DNA of 64,000 nucleotides from Macrostomum hystrix. Lineage: Eukaryota > Platyhelminthes > Macrostomidae. The stretch covers positions 2,384,501 through 2,448,500 of the forward strand of contig CATNEN010000011.1 in NCBI GenBank assembly GCA_950097015.1, read 5' to 3'. The translations under genes were made by a program, and so were the position numbers. This document shows positions 35,807 through 47,591 of this stretch, in pieces. Under the pieces are notes generated by a model. That model was not told where the DNA came from. It saw only the letters and a list, made by a program, of their open reading frames with translations, and searched no databases. The number at the start of each line of letters is the position of its first letter. Within the stretch, counting starts at the first letter, position 1.

Positions 35807-37184
35807 TCAGGGCAAAGTCAACAGCACAGGCAGCAGCATCGCTAGCAGCATCGTGCAGCCCAGCAGTACGGATCCGGACGGCGAAGTCCGGCTTGAAGCA
35901 CCCGCAGCAGTCCTGGCTGGATCAGCAGCAGTCGTGGCTGCAGGCCCTGCAGTCGTGGCTGCACCCGCAGCAGTCGTGGCTGCAGGCCCAGCAGTCGTGG
36001 CTGCACCCGCAGCAGTCGTGGCTGCAGGCCCAGCAGTCGTGGCTGCACCCGCAGCAGTCGTGGCTGCAGGCCCAGCAGTCGTGGCTGCACCCGCAGCAGT
36101 CGTGGCTGCAGGCCCAGCAGTCGTGGCTGCACCCGCAGCAGTCGTGGCTGCAGGCCCAGCAGTCGTGGCTGCACCCGCAGCAGTCGTGGCTGCAGGCCCA
36201 GCAGTCGTGGCTGCACCCGCAGCAGTCGTGGCTGCAGGCCCAGCAGTCGTGGCTGCACCCGCAGCAGTCGTGGCTGCAGGCCCAGCAGTCGTGGCTGCAC
36301 CCGCAGCAGTCGTGGCTGCAGGCCCAGCAGTCGTGGCTGCACCCGCAGCAGTCGTGGCTGCAGGCCCAGCAGTCGTGGCTGCACCCGCAGCAGTCGTGGC
36401 TGCAGGCCCAGCAGTCGTGGCTACACCCGCAGCAGTCGTGGCTGCAGGCCCAGCAGTCGTGGCTGCACCCGCAGCAGTCGTGGCTGCAGGCCCAGCAGTC
36501 GTGGTTATTGAAATACAATCAGAATAGTTTTCGTTTGGTGTACATTCGTAAGATTTTAAGTTCCGAGCAACTTGAGAATTGCCGAAAAGCCGCACCAAGC
36601 GTTTAAGATATTGGTCGACATCCGATTTGCAGCCGATGTAGATCTCATGGTATTTTGTTCCAGGAAGAATGTCAAATTTTGAGCACTTTTCCGATCGTGA
36701 ACAAAAAATTTTATTTGGCCCTACTGGTGTAGCGTTTGCGAGGATCCAGACCTGACCCGCAATTGCGTATTCGAGGCATTCTACTAGATCATCGGTCACG
36801 TTTAATGCACTCGCTTTATTGCAGTCATCACCAGTGCAGTCTTTGCAAAAATGTTTAGCGTCCTGCGTAGCGGGACAGGCGCCGCAACCATATTTCAGCT
36901 TCTAAAAAAGGTTTCCGCGTGCAAACTGTTACTTTATGAATTCGAACTGATATGCTAATTTACTTAGTTTATTTCATTCGGTCGCTCACCACTTTGATGG
37001 TTTTATCATATTCCACTTTACACTTGGTGACTGTGGCAGGAGTGCAAGTAGTAGAACTATTGTCATTCATATATGTTTCGACTGATTGTTGCCGACTCGA
37101 CGAGATACATTTAATGCAATCAGCCAGCTGGATGTCTCCAACTGCAAGTAACACGCCAACAATAACCAGCTGCATAGTCGTCAT
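35807..37184 (-). CDS. Ly6-like, mucin-repeat, probable GPI-anchored surface protein, two exons, 429 aa
   Basis: Minus-strand exons 37184-36990 and 36901-35807 are joined in phase 0 across an 88-base GT-AG intron. Residues 1-20 are a signal peptide (MQLVIVGVLLAVGDIQL). Then comes a cysteine-rich region that fits a three-finger Ly6/uPAR fold: CIKC at 23-26, further Cys at 47, 55, 71 and 74, and CTGDDCN at 87-93, the C-x4-C-N ending of the family. A second Cys-containing segment follows, then about 13 copies of a 14-residue TTAGPAATTAAGAA repeat rich in Thr/Ala/Pro, a likely O-glycosylated stalk. The last 25 residues (SGSVLLGCTMLLAMLLPVLL) are a hydrophobic tail suited to GPI attachment. The combination is not one I recognise as a named family. 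Expression is inferred, not shown. Confidence 0.78.
35925..36505 (-). repeat. 42-bp coding minisatellite of the Ly6-like gene
   Basis: About 13 nearly identical 42-bp units (CAGCAGTCGTGGCTGCACCC on the plus strand), alternating CACCCG and CAGGCC half-units of 21 bp. It encodes the 14-residue TTAGPAATTAAGAA stalk. Its near-perfect units suggest recent expansion and copy-number polymorphism. Confidence 0.95.
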
Positions 37185-38020
37185 GATTGCCAGCTTCGAT
37201 TCCGAACGGCCCAGTTAGATTTGGTCGATTAGCTGGCAGGTGGCAGTTGAATTGGAGTCAATTCTTGATCCAATTTGCAACGGCTGAGTAAAATTGGCCA
37301 ATGTTTAGTCGAGGGTTGTCTGTTTTTGGATTTGATTCTTCTTTTCGGGCCGCTGCCCCTTCTAAATGCTGCAGAAAATACAGGTCCGAGCTGGCTCGGT
37401 CTATGGCAGCGCTGGCTGACACAGGGGTACACGCCTTTTGTCTATGTCAAATTTCAGCTTTACTTTGCTTTTTGCCTGCATGCTTGACTTTTCCGAGATG
37501 AACTTTTCGGTTTGTACTATTAGAAAACTTTCTGGCTTTTTGGAGTTTCTCTCTCATTAGAATTATTGTATTGCTTTTGTCGCTCTATGTGAAACAGTGG
37601 GCATGCAAAACGGAATGGCCCATTCGTTTGAATTCAAGCGTTTGAATTCACACGAGAAAGTAAGCCATAGACAACTCAACTTGTCATGCTAAATGGAACG
37701 ATGAGCCAGAATAGAAGAAACGATTTTAGTTTTTCACAGCGACAACAAGACGCTTTCATTTTCTTTCGGTTGATCAGTTAAGCAATAATTGACGCCACAA
37801 ATTTCTGTACGTGATCGACAGCGCATCGTCGTTTGTCTGTACATTGAATGTATGTTTCCCATGGGCCCATACTTGACGGACCTTTTAGACAGAGCCAGGT
37901 TAACGAAAACTAATTACTTTTCTTCAAGCGCATCAAATAGTTCTTTCTCGGATTCCTCAACACCTCAGATCCCACGTCCTACACCACAGATCCCATATCC
38001 CAGAAAGTACATCAAATATT
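37185..38020. other. Upstream region of the Ly6-like gene
   Basis: Presumed promoter side of the minus-strand gene. Short frames here look accidental. It ends in a run of CCCAGATCC-like words (about 37970-38005) just before the SINE. Confidence 0.45.
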
Positions 38021-38333
38021 TACTTTGATGTAGCCCAGGTTGTAGCCTAGAGGTTTGGGCGTCGGACTCACGACTTGAAGGTCGGGGTTCGATTCTTGAC
38101 TCCACTAGCTGGATCAATTTGTGTCCTTTAGCGAGGCACAACTCTGTATTGCTTCAGTTCACCCAGCTGTTAAATGGGTAACAGCATTAGCTGGGATAAT
38201 TGAAGGTGGGTGTGGCGTCCCCCCAGTCCGTGGACTGAACAGCTGTACGCAGCCTTCAGATGCGCCGCGCATTAGCTGCGGCTGTGCTGTCGGCTGCACA
38301 TCTGACCCAATTAGGGCAGGTGGAATAAAAAAA
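38021..38333 (+). mobile_element. tRNA-derived SINE with a possible target duplication
   Basis: Head AGGTTGTAGCCTAGAGGTTT, B box GGTTCGATTCTTGACTCC, the same body and tail as 33029-33341, ending GGGCAGGTGGAATAAAAAAA. ACATCAAATAT occurs at 38009-38019 and again at 38334-38344, fitting an 11-bp target-site duplication. In that case about 17 extra bases precede the usual head. Confidence 0.88.
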
Positions 38334-38344
38334 ACATCAAATAT

Positions 38345-39479
38345 GGGATACCGCGGATCCTACATCCGAGATCCTGTATCTCATACGACAGACCCCAGAT
38401 CCTAAATCGCACATTCCGAATCGTGATCGAAAAATCACTTTTAAGTTCCAATCAACCGGAATAATAATAGAGAGCGGAGGGACAGGATTTTGAAGGGTCT
38501 GCATGATTGGGGTCTCACAATGAGTCATGCTCAGCCAGACCGCGGGCACATAGTTTTTACAATTTTACCCATTCCGCTAACTCCTGAGCACACTCTCATA
38601 CTGATACCGTACACGGAAAAGATGCCGCACAGTGTGTGTATACTTCAGGCAGTGTACACTCTCACTGTGCCTTAGAGGTTGGCCCTAAAGGGCATAAATT
38701 GCTCAACAAGCCCCCAAGCTTGCACCCCTAGTATAATAATAATTGCAGGAGGGCTGCGGGCAATGGCACATCATTTGGTGACACTAGACCCGCAGCCAGC
38801 GAGGAGGCAATTCCGCCCATTTCGCTGACTCCTGAGCACACACGCACACAGATACTGTACGCAGGCACACGCTCACACAGGTGTGTACATCTGCCCTGAC
38901 TTTCTCATCGTCAGGCAGTGTACACTTTACTGCGCCTTAGAGGTTCGCCCTAAAGGGCATAAATTGCACGACAAGCCCCCAAGCCTTCTCTCCGCGGCTG
39001 CGGCCCAAAATGAATTTGGTGTTAACCGCTCTGCCACCCACCCCCCCTTGAGCTCGATAGGACAGGCAAATTTGTCTTGCAGATGAAGCAGACATCTGAA
39101 GCAATGAAGCAGGACTTCATTGAAATGGGGATAATTTCCAAAAATCTGTTGAAACTTCTATCCATCAACGTATTTCTCGTATTAACCTTTCTAAAAAGTT
39201 TTGTGAGCGCAGCGTGAGACTCCTCATCCGCGACACAAGTATTTCTGTCAAAATAAATCTCTATTTATTAATTGGACTATCATGTTACTCTTAATGGCAA
39301 CTGATAGGACACAGGGTAGGTACTCGTAAGTTCCATCAGGTACAATTATGGAAGTGCGTGGGCGTGCCTACATACAAGCGTATCGTGTCTGTGTGAGTGT
39401 GTGCGGAGTCAGCGGAATGGCCAGAATTGGCTCCGTGCTGGCTGCCTGTCGATAGCTAATAAATGAGGGCGCCACAGGG
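38345..39479. repeat. Diverged repeat family: two direct copies and one inverted piece
   Basis: About 38568-38725 and about 38815-38990 are diverged direct copies. Both carry ACTCCTGAGCACAC, then CAGGCAGTGTACACT, then CCCTAAAGGGCATAAATTGC and CAAGCCCCCAAGC. Part of the unit recurs inverted at about 39350-39425 (minus-strand CCATTCCGCTGACTCC). It could be long-terminal-repeat or other retroelement debris, given the integrase scrap next to it. No gene. Confidence 0.55.
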
Positions 39480-39735
39480 CGCCACACGTGCTCGTCAGCG
39501 ACAACGCCGCTGAGTTCCACGACGCGAGTCTCCTCGCCTGGCTAGAGAGGATCGGCTGTCGAGCTCTGAAGACCCGCCGCGACATCCACAATCCAACGGC
39601 CTGGCGGAGCGGATGGTGCGATCCATTCAAAAAAGAAGCCTTCAATACTGGTCCTCAGTTCGGAGCGGACCCGACTCTATCATCGCGAAATTGGTGGCAA
39701 ATACAGAATACAGCGATGTTGGCATAGGGGAATAA
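39480..39735 (+). pseudogene. LTR-retrotransposon integrase fragment, frameshifted
   Basis: Plus strand. The first part reads VSDNAAEF and LLAWLERIGCRALK, the second-Asp region of a Ty3/gypsy-type integrase core. Near 39590 the homology jumps to another frame (PQSNGLAERM, the conserved-Glu region) and runs to a stop near 39730. It is a dead fragment of one element, GC-rich relative to its surroundings. Confidence 0.72.
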
Positions 39736-40149
39736 TGAATAGTGAAGAAATGCGGGATTGTCAACAGATTAGAAAAACAAAGTCCATCAAAACGCACAGA
39801 GAGAACTTTGAGTCAGAGTTCCCTAGGTGTAGAGTGTAGAATTACGGTACTATTTATTTTTAACCAATAATGCGCTAACTGTTCTACTCATTTCGCTTAA
39901 GTAGTATTTGTAGAAAAAGCGAACCAGAAAACATATAAGTACAGCATGTGATTCATTTCACCAAAAATGGAAAGCGAATCAATCAAAAAGTCATGTGATT
40001 ACTATTAATAGTATCCAATCAATTTTTATGTCATAAGCAACCAGCGATCCCACCAATCATGTTACCCAAAATCAATCAAAAGGTCAAGAAAGCGATAATC
40101 CATCTTTTTGCGCTTCTACTAGTTTAGTTCTAAAAAAGTCTAACCTCTC
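39736..40149. other. Spacer after the integrase scrap
   Basis: AT-rich, no coding signal. If the integrase fragment and the LTR-like region at 40150 belong to one element, this would be the degraded end of its body. Confidence 0.4.
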
Positions 40150-40860
40150 AAGTTGTCAAGCGTTGACCCAGACTTTTTGACACCATTTTGACACCTGTAC
40201 TTTAAACGCACTCATCGAACCCGAGAGGGTCCGATTCTCTATAAATACAAGAGCTCCGAAGCGAGCCCAGATTCACAGTCTCGCCGAGACGAACAGAGTC
40301 TCGCAGAAAAGAGAAAACGGAGAGTCTGAAGTAGATTGGACTCCAGGTCCAAGACTTGTGGTAAGAGTACCTTGATTAATTATTAATTAGTAAAGCTTTC
40401 TTGAGCTAAGTAAAACCTCTCCGAGTAATCGTTAAACCAACGATTACAGCGTAATCGCAGACGTGATTACATTGAATATATTACAAAGGGTGAGCGCCAG
40501 ACTCGTGGTAAAACCTACCAGGGCTGGTAAGAAGGAACACACTCCACAAGTGACTATTGGTTAACCGACATCAACGACAAATCAGAATCAGGAAGATACC
40601 ACACCTGATTACTATTGGCCCAGTGTAACTGCAACCGAGACGAGGAGAATAGATCAAATTCTCTTGCATTCAAACGATCCAGGTACCTGAAAGACAACCA
40701 GAAGCCAAGCGCATCAAAGCACTCCAAGCCGGCCGCAAACAAACAAAGAGGACCAGAGAACCACAATACCAAAGAAGGTAAGAACTAAAACTTCTGCTAA
40801 ATTAGTAGTAATTACTGGGGCGCCCAGCAGTTGCTGGAAGTGATAAATTCCTAAAAAATA
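40150..40860 (+). other. Possible LTR or retroelement promoter region
   Basis: Has a TATA box (CTATAAATA at 40239-40247), followed by a leader with repeated GAGTCTCGC-like words and GGTAAG words. A TGGGGCGCCCAGCAG stretch near 40815 resembles a retrotransposon primer-binding region. There is no second copy in the window, so an LTR cannot be proven. Confidence 0.3.
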
Positions 40861-40895
40861 AACAAGGAAATTATCATAGGCACTGGACTCAGAGA

Positions 40896-41175
40896 ATGGG
40901 AAAATCAGCCAAGCTCAGCCACTTCTATTACACGTTTAATAATGATTTCTCCAGAGAAAAGTACCTAACAATAATCTCTAACCCAGAACAAAGGCGCACA
41001 ATGTCCCGATTTCGTCTAGGAAACCACAAACTGGCCTGTGAGGCATTGCGCCTCAATGGTAAGACCGAAAATCGCCTATGAAAGCAGAACATGTCCAAAC
41101 TGTAGAGTCGAGGTAGAGAACGAAACTCATATTCGCTTTAGATGCGACTGGTCGTTTATGTTCCAATTAGAAATA
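40896..41175 (+). pseudogene. LINE-like polyprotein C-terminal fragment
   Basis: Translates to a stretch with MSRFRLGNHKLACEALRLNG, then in another frame CPNCRVEVENETHIRFRC. RFRLGNHKL followed by CxxC...H...C is the usual end of retroelement polyproteins downstream of RNase H. The frame break near 41080 marks it as dead. Confidence 0.55.
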
Positions 41176-41937
41176 AACTCATAGAGAAAGTTGCAGGTAC
41201 TACTGTAAATAGTGTATTTAATGGACATATAATGGAAAGCACAGAATTAACATAAAGTTTTGTGGACTTCATAGAAAGCATACTTAAAGCTAGATATAAA
41301 AAGCCACTGCCCTGAGGCCCATAGTTAGAATGCTAGATTATAGTTTGAGTTTGAATTTTCTTATATTTGATCGTAACTCGCAAAAACACAATAGCTATTC
41401 TCCTTTTGGGAGCGACGTGATTGCAATCACAGTTTTAATTTTCTCTTTAAATTTCAATATTTCATTTTTTGTTTTAACGCCTCTGCTTACAAATTTCAAA
41501 AATTTTATTCACCTAAAATTAACCTTATGCTTGCTACTGTTTTTCTATCACCTTTAAAAAAATCGACTTGTTTAGCCTTGTTACCAACATCAAATAAACA
41601 AAAAATCAGCACATAATCGGGGTGCGCACTTCAATAATAATAATAATTTAGTCTAATTCTTAAAGTCTGAAGTCTAAAAGTCTAACTATTCAAAGTCTGC
41701 TGAATTCCAAAGCTTCTTTCCATGATGTTTTTTTAATTATTTTCGCTTGCAAGTTATGAGCTCGCTCAAGCAAGTAATGCAGGTCACGCATTTCTTACAT
41801 CCTGGATGCCAAATAAGCGGACATTAAAGACTTTATCGCCTTTAGAAGCTAAATCGCGCTGTATTAAAGTGCGAAGCGATTAGATAACGAGTGTTTTTTA
41901 CCTGGAGTGTTTTTGTGTGACTGCCTCGAATTTTGGC
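41176..41937. other. Spacer upstream of the VWDE-like gene
   Basis: AT-rich. A 75-codon frame at 41330-41557 looks accidental. No repeats or elements recognised. Confidence 0.45.
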
Positions 41938-41945
41938 TATAAAAA
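41938..41945 (+). promoter_or_regulatory. Candidate TATA box of the VWDE-like gene
   Basis: TATAAAAA lies 73 bases upstream of the ATG at 42018, which would place the start site near 41970. AAAATTTAG just before the ATG could also be a 3' splice site. Confidence 0.4.
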
Positions 41946-42017
41946 TGAGTGACCAAAACTTAAAAAACCCAAGCAGCTTTTAAATAAAGCTTTTGTTACT
42001 AAATAAAATTTAGATCA

Positions 42018-45000
42018 ATGTTCAGCCAAGCTATATTTTCATTGCCGCTAGTCCTGGTCATTGCCAGTACGGTAGCTCATGGAATTCTAGTCTGCCAGAA
42101 TGGAGGCACCTACGACCTCGGGCTAAATATGTGTTTCTGCAGTCCTCACTACCATGGAGCCCTCTGTGAGTTATCATTTGCGACGTCTAATCCTTGCAGT
42201 GGTATTAGCGTGCCTGTGCTGCGCGATCGCTATGGAACGCATAGGCTCGGCAACCACGAAGCTTGCGACAGTTCGCCGCTCCAAATGTGCACCGACTTCA
42301 CCGTCATCCGTTCGGGCTGGTATCGATTGGAGTCACCCGCTGGAGGCTACCTTGTGTATGAGTGCCCGAGAAAAACAGTGGACTGCGGCAGCTACAATCC
42401 ATACTTACTCACTAACAAGGAACAGGAACGAAACTTTAACATTCGACTGTTCAAGGCTAAAGCGTTTCGCTACCGATCCACATTGCCCAATGGTTGCTAC
42501 ATTTCGACCGACATTAGCTACCCAGTTCGCATTCTCGAGTGTTCGCCCTACCTTACCCTTTACTACCTGACACCACTGCCTAAGAAGCATCATTTCTGCA
42601 TTGGAGATAAAAGGCGATGTCCACCGGGAACAATATCCATTGATTGAACAGGATTCGAGCCCTGTTCTAGCGTTGAGCACTGCTCGCCTCGATTAGTTGA
42701 TAATCCGGTGGCTCCAAAGCTGCGACTTGAATACGAAATCACTAATCCATCGAAGACGGATCAGATTTGGTACGAAGGGTCGTTTTATTGTGACGTGTTC
42801 CCAATATTTAAGTCAAACTGGAGCGGCATTGATGGGGTCAGATACCAGGTCGACTTTAAATTGACTCTCAGAAACGGCACGACTATGACCTTTCCGGAAT
42901 GTCATTGGTCAGATCAGATTATTGATTATGGAAAGCGATCGACTTTTAAATGCGAATCACATCAAGTTCTGAAAAGTGACTTTAACGTTTACGGTGGGTC
43001 ACTGCTCTGTCGTGTGCAGGCGAGATGCAACGGCACTAACGACGACTACAACTCCGCTATAGTCGCATCAAACAGTCATGGCTTCTCCTTCAATCACTGG
43101 TTTCCAGACCAGAAAGATGTAATCAAACCCAATGAGCCGGTTTCTCTATGCGTTTCGTCCAAGAACATCCCAATCTCGGGCAGTGTCTATTTTCGAGTTT
43201 CCGTTGGCCGAAGAAAAATCATCCCTAACGACAGAATCGATGTATCGGTGTTTCGACGTGATTCCAATGAGAGCTGCCGATACGAAATGCGGAATAATGT
43301 TTGGCAGAACAAGCAAATCTGCATCAATTTAACATTATACAACCGAGATCCAGACAATCACATCACGCTTGGATTGCAAAAGGCTGACCAAATAAGCATC
43401 ATAAAAGTTAAAATTTACTATAGCTCAACAGCTAATGGTTTGTCTACTTGGCATCCTAATGGGACTTTATTTAATCAAGAAATCCACGATATTGAAATGA
43501 AAGTCGACCTGACACGTCTGCTGGAGCCTGTAACTACATTTCTTCATGTTTATTTTGATCCGTGGGTTAAGCCTGCGAATAGGGACTATCGTAAAACTTT
43601 TCGTATTTATCCCAATATCCAATCACACTACATGCTCGTCAAGCACAAGCTACTTCCGTACGAAATTCAGGGAACTATTATTCGTGACTACGTAACTGAC
43701 ATTACTATTCGATACGTTTATGACGTCATTCACATCTATGGAATCTATAGCTTCTTAACTAAAAGACTTACCTATCGAATCATTCCTAAGAGGCTACCAC
43801 CCCACGTGAAGGATCCGTTAAGAAAGAAGCCGGACGGTTTGCCATTTGGGGTAACTTTAACTTGGACTCCTCAAGCCATCAAAGTTCAATTTGATTTGTA
43901 TGGAACTATTCTGTACGTATGGGGTTTCCGCACAAACACGCAGAGTTGTGCAAACCAGTTTGTGATGGATAATAAAATTTTTACACAGCATAATTGTGAG
44001 GGTCCTGTTCTTAATATCGGGTCACGGATTGCACTTGACCTAATGCTGGTGCCAGGATTCTACGACACCCCGAGTCACACAGACGGCATGCTGTTTGCTA
44101 GCACGCCTCCAACGCCTATCCATAATGGCAGAGACGCCCTACTCGACAATAACTATGAGATGAGACCGATTCAACCCATCAATAGTCCCTTGCAGCCAAC
44201 TGAAGTTCTTAACATTTGCACCTGCGATGGAACATCAGGTGACAGTTTAAAGAGCAACTGCTTTGTGTCCATAGACAACATAACTCCGTCAAAAGAACAA
44301 CCGCTAAAACAGTTAAGGCGAGAGCTGAGGCCTTTGCGAGAGCCAAGCAAGCGAAATGCCGGATTTCAGTTATCCGGTTCGAACATAAGCGTACTAGAAG
44401 CAGAAGAAATGTGCAGAAAATTTATCCAGATACAACTGAGCAAATCTGTGAGCACGGAAATCTGCTCTTCAAGGACGGGACCAGTTGGCGAGGCGGACTA
44501 CATCAGTCAGTTTAAAAGTCTGTGCATTTCGTACGCTACCACGCTAGGGACTTACGAATTTTCTCAATCCCTCTTCAACACGATACTTGGCATGTGCTAC
44601 ACTGACTTGACATACAATGCAACTGTTGTTCTGGGAAACTCCACCCAGATTGATGTACTTCGGGAGAATCTGTGCCCCACCAACTGCTCTGATCGGGGAG
44701 TCTGCCTCAGCGGTGAGTGCAGCTGCGATGAAGGATTCTTCGGAGCAAGCTGCGAACTTGAGCTATCAAAGATTGAAGAACTACCGACTGAGATCAGCTT
44801 GATGCAGCAAACTGTGTTCTGCCCGTCGAGCAGCTGCGAGGCCGTCTATTTGTCTGTGAAACCGGTTCTGAAATCTGAAGACTGCACTTGCAACATTCTG
44901 CTGGACTCCATTCACAAGTTCACTGTACCAGCCAGATTCATTAGCGGCGACATAGTCCTGTGCGATTTGAAAAACCCGCTTGACTGGCTGTACGATTCAG

Positions 45001-45541
45001 CCAGGGTGTATGTGCCAGTGCAGGTTTGTACAATATATTAATTTTGACAGACTAAACTATTACTTTGCACCGATTTTTCCTAACGCTCCTAACCCGTGGG
45101 CTGGGACGACCGCTGCACCCACTCAATTTTCTAACTTACCTTCATGCTGGTAGACTATCAATTAGAAGTCCAAGGCTAAAACCTGTTGGGTTGCAACCTA
45201 TGTTGGAGCAATGATTTTGAACCCTTTAATTACAATTTTAGATCACAGTCAGTGCTGAAAAATGGGAGGCAACGAACAAAATCGACCTCCTACTTCACCG
45301 GTCCACATGCGGTGGCCGGCCTGTCATCTGCGACGCCGTGTCGATGAGCTGCCGCATCGGATTCGCCGCTGCAGGTGGACCGCAGACTTTGGATCCGTCA
45401 GTGGAAATTCAAATCTGCCTTTTCTCTGATGGCAAAGCGAGCAGGTCGGGACCTGACTCGACCGCTTCGTCGCTATCGGTCAGCAAGGCGGTTTTGGCAA
45501 TGTCCTGGCTGCTTAGCATTAAACTGCTGCTGCAAATTTGA
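42018..45541 (+). CDS. VWDE-like secreted/anchored protein (EGF, D8C, EGF), two exons, in-frame TGA
   Basis: Exon 1 is 42018-45023 and exon 2 is 45242-45541, joined in phase 0; about 1,101 codons including one in-frame TGA at 42645-42647 (codon 210). Signal peptide (about 1-21), then an EGF module (CQNGGTY...CFCSPHYHGALC), then a uromodulin-like D8C module (IRSGWYRLESPAGGYL...LTLYYLTPLP...FCIGD). After the TGA the same frame continues with CSSVEHC, a long degenerate middle region, an EGF module near residue 886 (CPTNCSDRGVCLSGECSCDEG) and a segment (FCPSSSCEAVYLSV) like that following the EGF in VWDE proteins. The C-terminus (AVLAMSWLLSIKLLLQI) is hydrophobic, suggesting GPI or membrane anchoring. 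The TGA may be a sequencing error, a polymorphism, readthrough or a young pseudogene. Homology on both sides argues for one gene. Confidence 0.8.
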
Positions 45542-46740
45542 CTAACTCTGCAATCAGGCAGAGCCGCTGCGAGCCATTGCTGGAAAGTTTAGTTCTAGGC
45601 AATGACCTCCGTTCAATGGCCGGACATTATTTTTAATCAAAATTTTTTAGTAGTAAATTTTAATAAAACAACAAATAAAACTGATGAGAACGAGAAAACT
45701 TGATTCATTCGCATCAGCCACGACTCGTGACTCATAAGGAGATCAATCAGATTTAATTATCTAGTTGAACGTCTTAACCATGAAAGGTGCAGTTTTGAAA
45801 GGCAATCTTTTGGCCCCGACCCTGATTTTTTAACTTTGCCCAGACTTATGAAGCTTCTCTTGCTGATCTCCAATTTTTTAAAACGTTTAATTTAATGATT
45901 TTATCGACTACTGAAGTACCATTTTGATTAGAGTATAAACATTTTCTTCTATTCTCGATCATGATTTGTATTCTTCCAGCAGTTTGAGTATAAATAAAAA
46001 AATCAACGAAATTAATACCAACAAAATAAATTCGCGATAATGTCTTTTGTTCTCGTTTGAATAAATCAAAGCCTATTTTCTTCGAACAATGCGACAGACT
46101 GCGATAGTCGTAAGGACTGTACATAATGGCGAGCATTTACTCGTAAAATCAATATTAGTCAACAAACAGACCAAGAACTTGTTTATAAAATGAGGCTTGC
46201 ATCCGCAGAAAATATTTAAGTTTTAGACTCTGTGGACAAGCTACAAGGCTGCCCGTTGCAAGCAGAATTAAAAGTACAAAATAAATGTTTCGAGTATAAT
46301 GTCTGGCAATTAGTGACGTGACGCGATAAGACTTTTCCAAGAAACGCATCGTACTTTTATCCGCCAAGAAGTCCGAAAAGTTTATAATTGTTGTTTGTTT
46401 AGCGAAAAAGATTAGACTGGCGCCTAGCAACGCACTTTCGCAGTAACGAAGTTTTTTTGTTTATTTAAGGTGGATATGTGTATTTGCAGAATTCTTTTAA
46501 CGTCACTGCGCGTGAACCTAAAAATGTGGCTATTAACAAATTAGCGGTATGCTATATAATATAAGTGATTTCTGTAAAAATCTTAATATGATCTGCAAAT
46601 ATGCCATTTTGTTTTACTTATACAAAGACAATATGGAAATCTCATCAAAGTGAGTTGCTGTGCGGATTATAAAGTAGCAAGGTAAAAGTATAATGAAGAT
46701 TATTACCGGAAATTTTGAATTTTGAAAATAAAATAATTTT
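45542..46740. other. Intergenic region after the VWDE-like gene
   Basis: AT-rich. AATAAA words at about 45662 and 45674 could serve the VWDE-like gene. Two adjacent minus-strand frames (45846-46136 and 46155-46430; the second has a hydrophobic stretch) have no recognisable domain and I do not call them. Confidence 0.45.
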
Positions 46741-46761
46741 AGGACAACCCAGGGACAACTA

Positions 46762-47101
46762 CGAGGGTCACTCAGAAAGTCTTTAGCCTGAGTATGATCC
46801 ACGAGACGCAGAAGCATGAAATTTGTCTATGGTAAAGACCACTAAGTGCCACTAATTCCCGAAGTGTAAGGAGATATTAAAGGGCCAGATTTTTTCTTCA
46901 CCGGAAGAAGCTGTGAATGAGTTCAAAGACGTCATCGGGGAGCTCCGGGATGAGGATTGGCGGCAGTGCTTCGACAGCTGGTTCCACAGGATGCAAGCCT
47001 GTATCAATGCGGGGGGAGAGTACTTTGAGCAGTTGTAATGGTTTTTAGTTCATATGTTGCTGTTTTCTTGTTCAGGCTAAAGACTTTCTGAGTGACCCTC
47101 G
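46762..47101 (+). mobile_element. Internally deleted mariner-type transposon with perfect 30-bp ends
   Basis: The ends 46762-46791 and 47072-47101 are perfect inverted repeats beginning CGAGGGTCACTCAGAAAGTC. TA flanks both sides (46760-46761 and 47102-47103), the target duplication of Tc1/mariner elements. About 46895-47038 encodes only the transposase C-terminus (CINAGGEYFEQL then stop), typical of mariner proteins; the catalytic DDD/E part is deleted. The element is about 340 bp and cannot move by itself. Confidence 0.88.
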
Positions 47102-47591
47102 TAAAACCCTCAGGACGCGAAACGAGCCAATTCATGGCAAAAATCTGAGGGGCTCGCTTAAAAGTATTGTTCTATGGCTTTTTCGAGTCTTTTTCAGCAT
47201 GGACAATGTGTCCCGTCGGCTAGCCAATGTTTTTTTCAAAGGACTAGTAAGACGCTCGTCAAAACTCCCACCAATACCGACGACATCCCATGATAGATAG
47301 CTTCGGAAGTTAGATGCTCAGTAGGTGAAGTTCCAGCGTTTCCATTATGTACGAGCTGCTGACTGTTTGTGTCGTCTTGTTCTTGGAGTTCCGTATTTGC
47401 TTCTATTTTCTTGCCGTTGGAGTTTCATCTTCGCTTTCATCTTTTATCTTCTTGCCGTTGGCGTTTTTTGTTGATATGGCCGGTTACTTTATTATAAATA
47501 CATTGTAATTATATCACTGGTTCCTATTCTTTAAATTAAATACTCGACATTGCCTCGCTTTACTATTTAATCTAATCGTTAATAGTATATT

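Noticed and set aside
35842..36606. Cys/His-rich and Gln/Trp-rich long frames over the 42-bp repeat
   Set aside because: Alternative frames of the Ly6-like gene's repeat; only one frame joins the signal peptide, cysteine domain and GPI-like tail.
42619..42651. A 33-base GT-AG intron removing the in-frame TGA of the VWDE-like gene
   Set aside because: It is implausibly short and its removal recreates a TGA at the junction.
45846..46430. Two adjacent minus-strand frames, one with a hydrophobic segment
   Set aside because: No recognisable family, no splice or promoter support, AT-driven composition.
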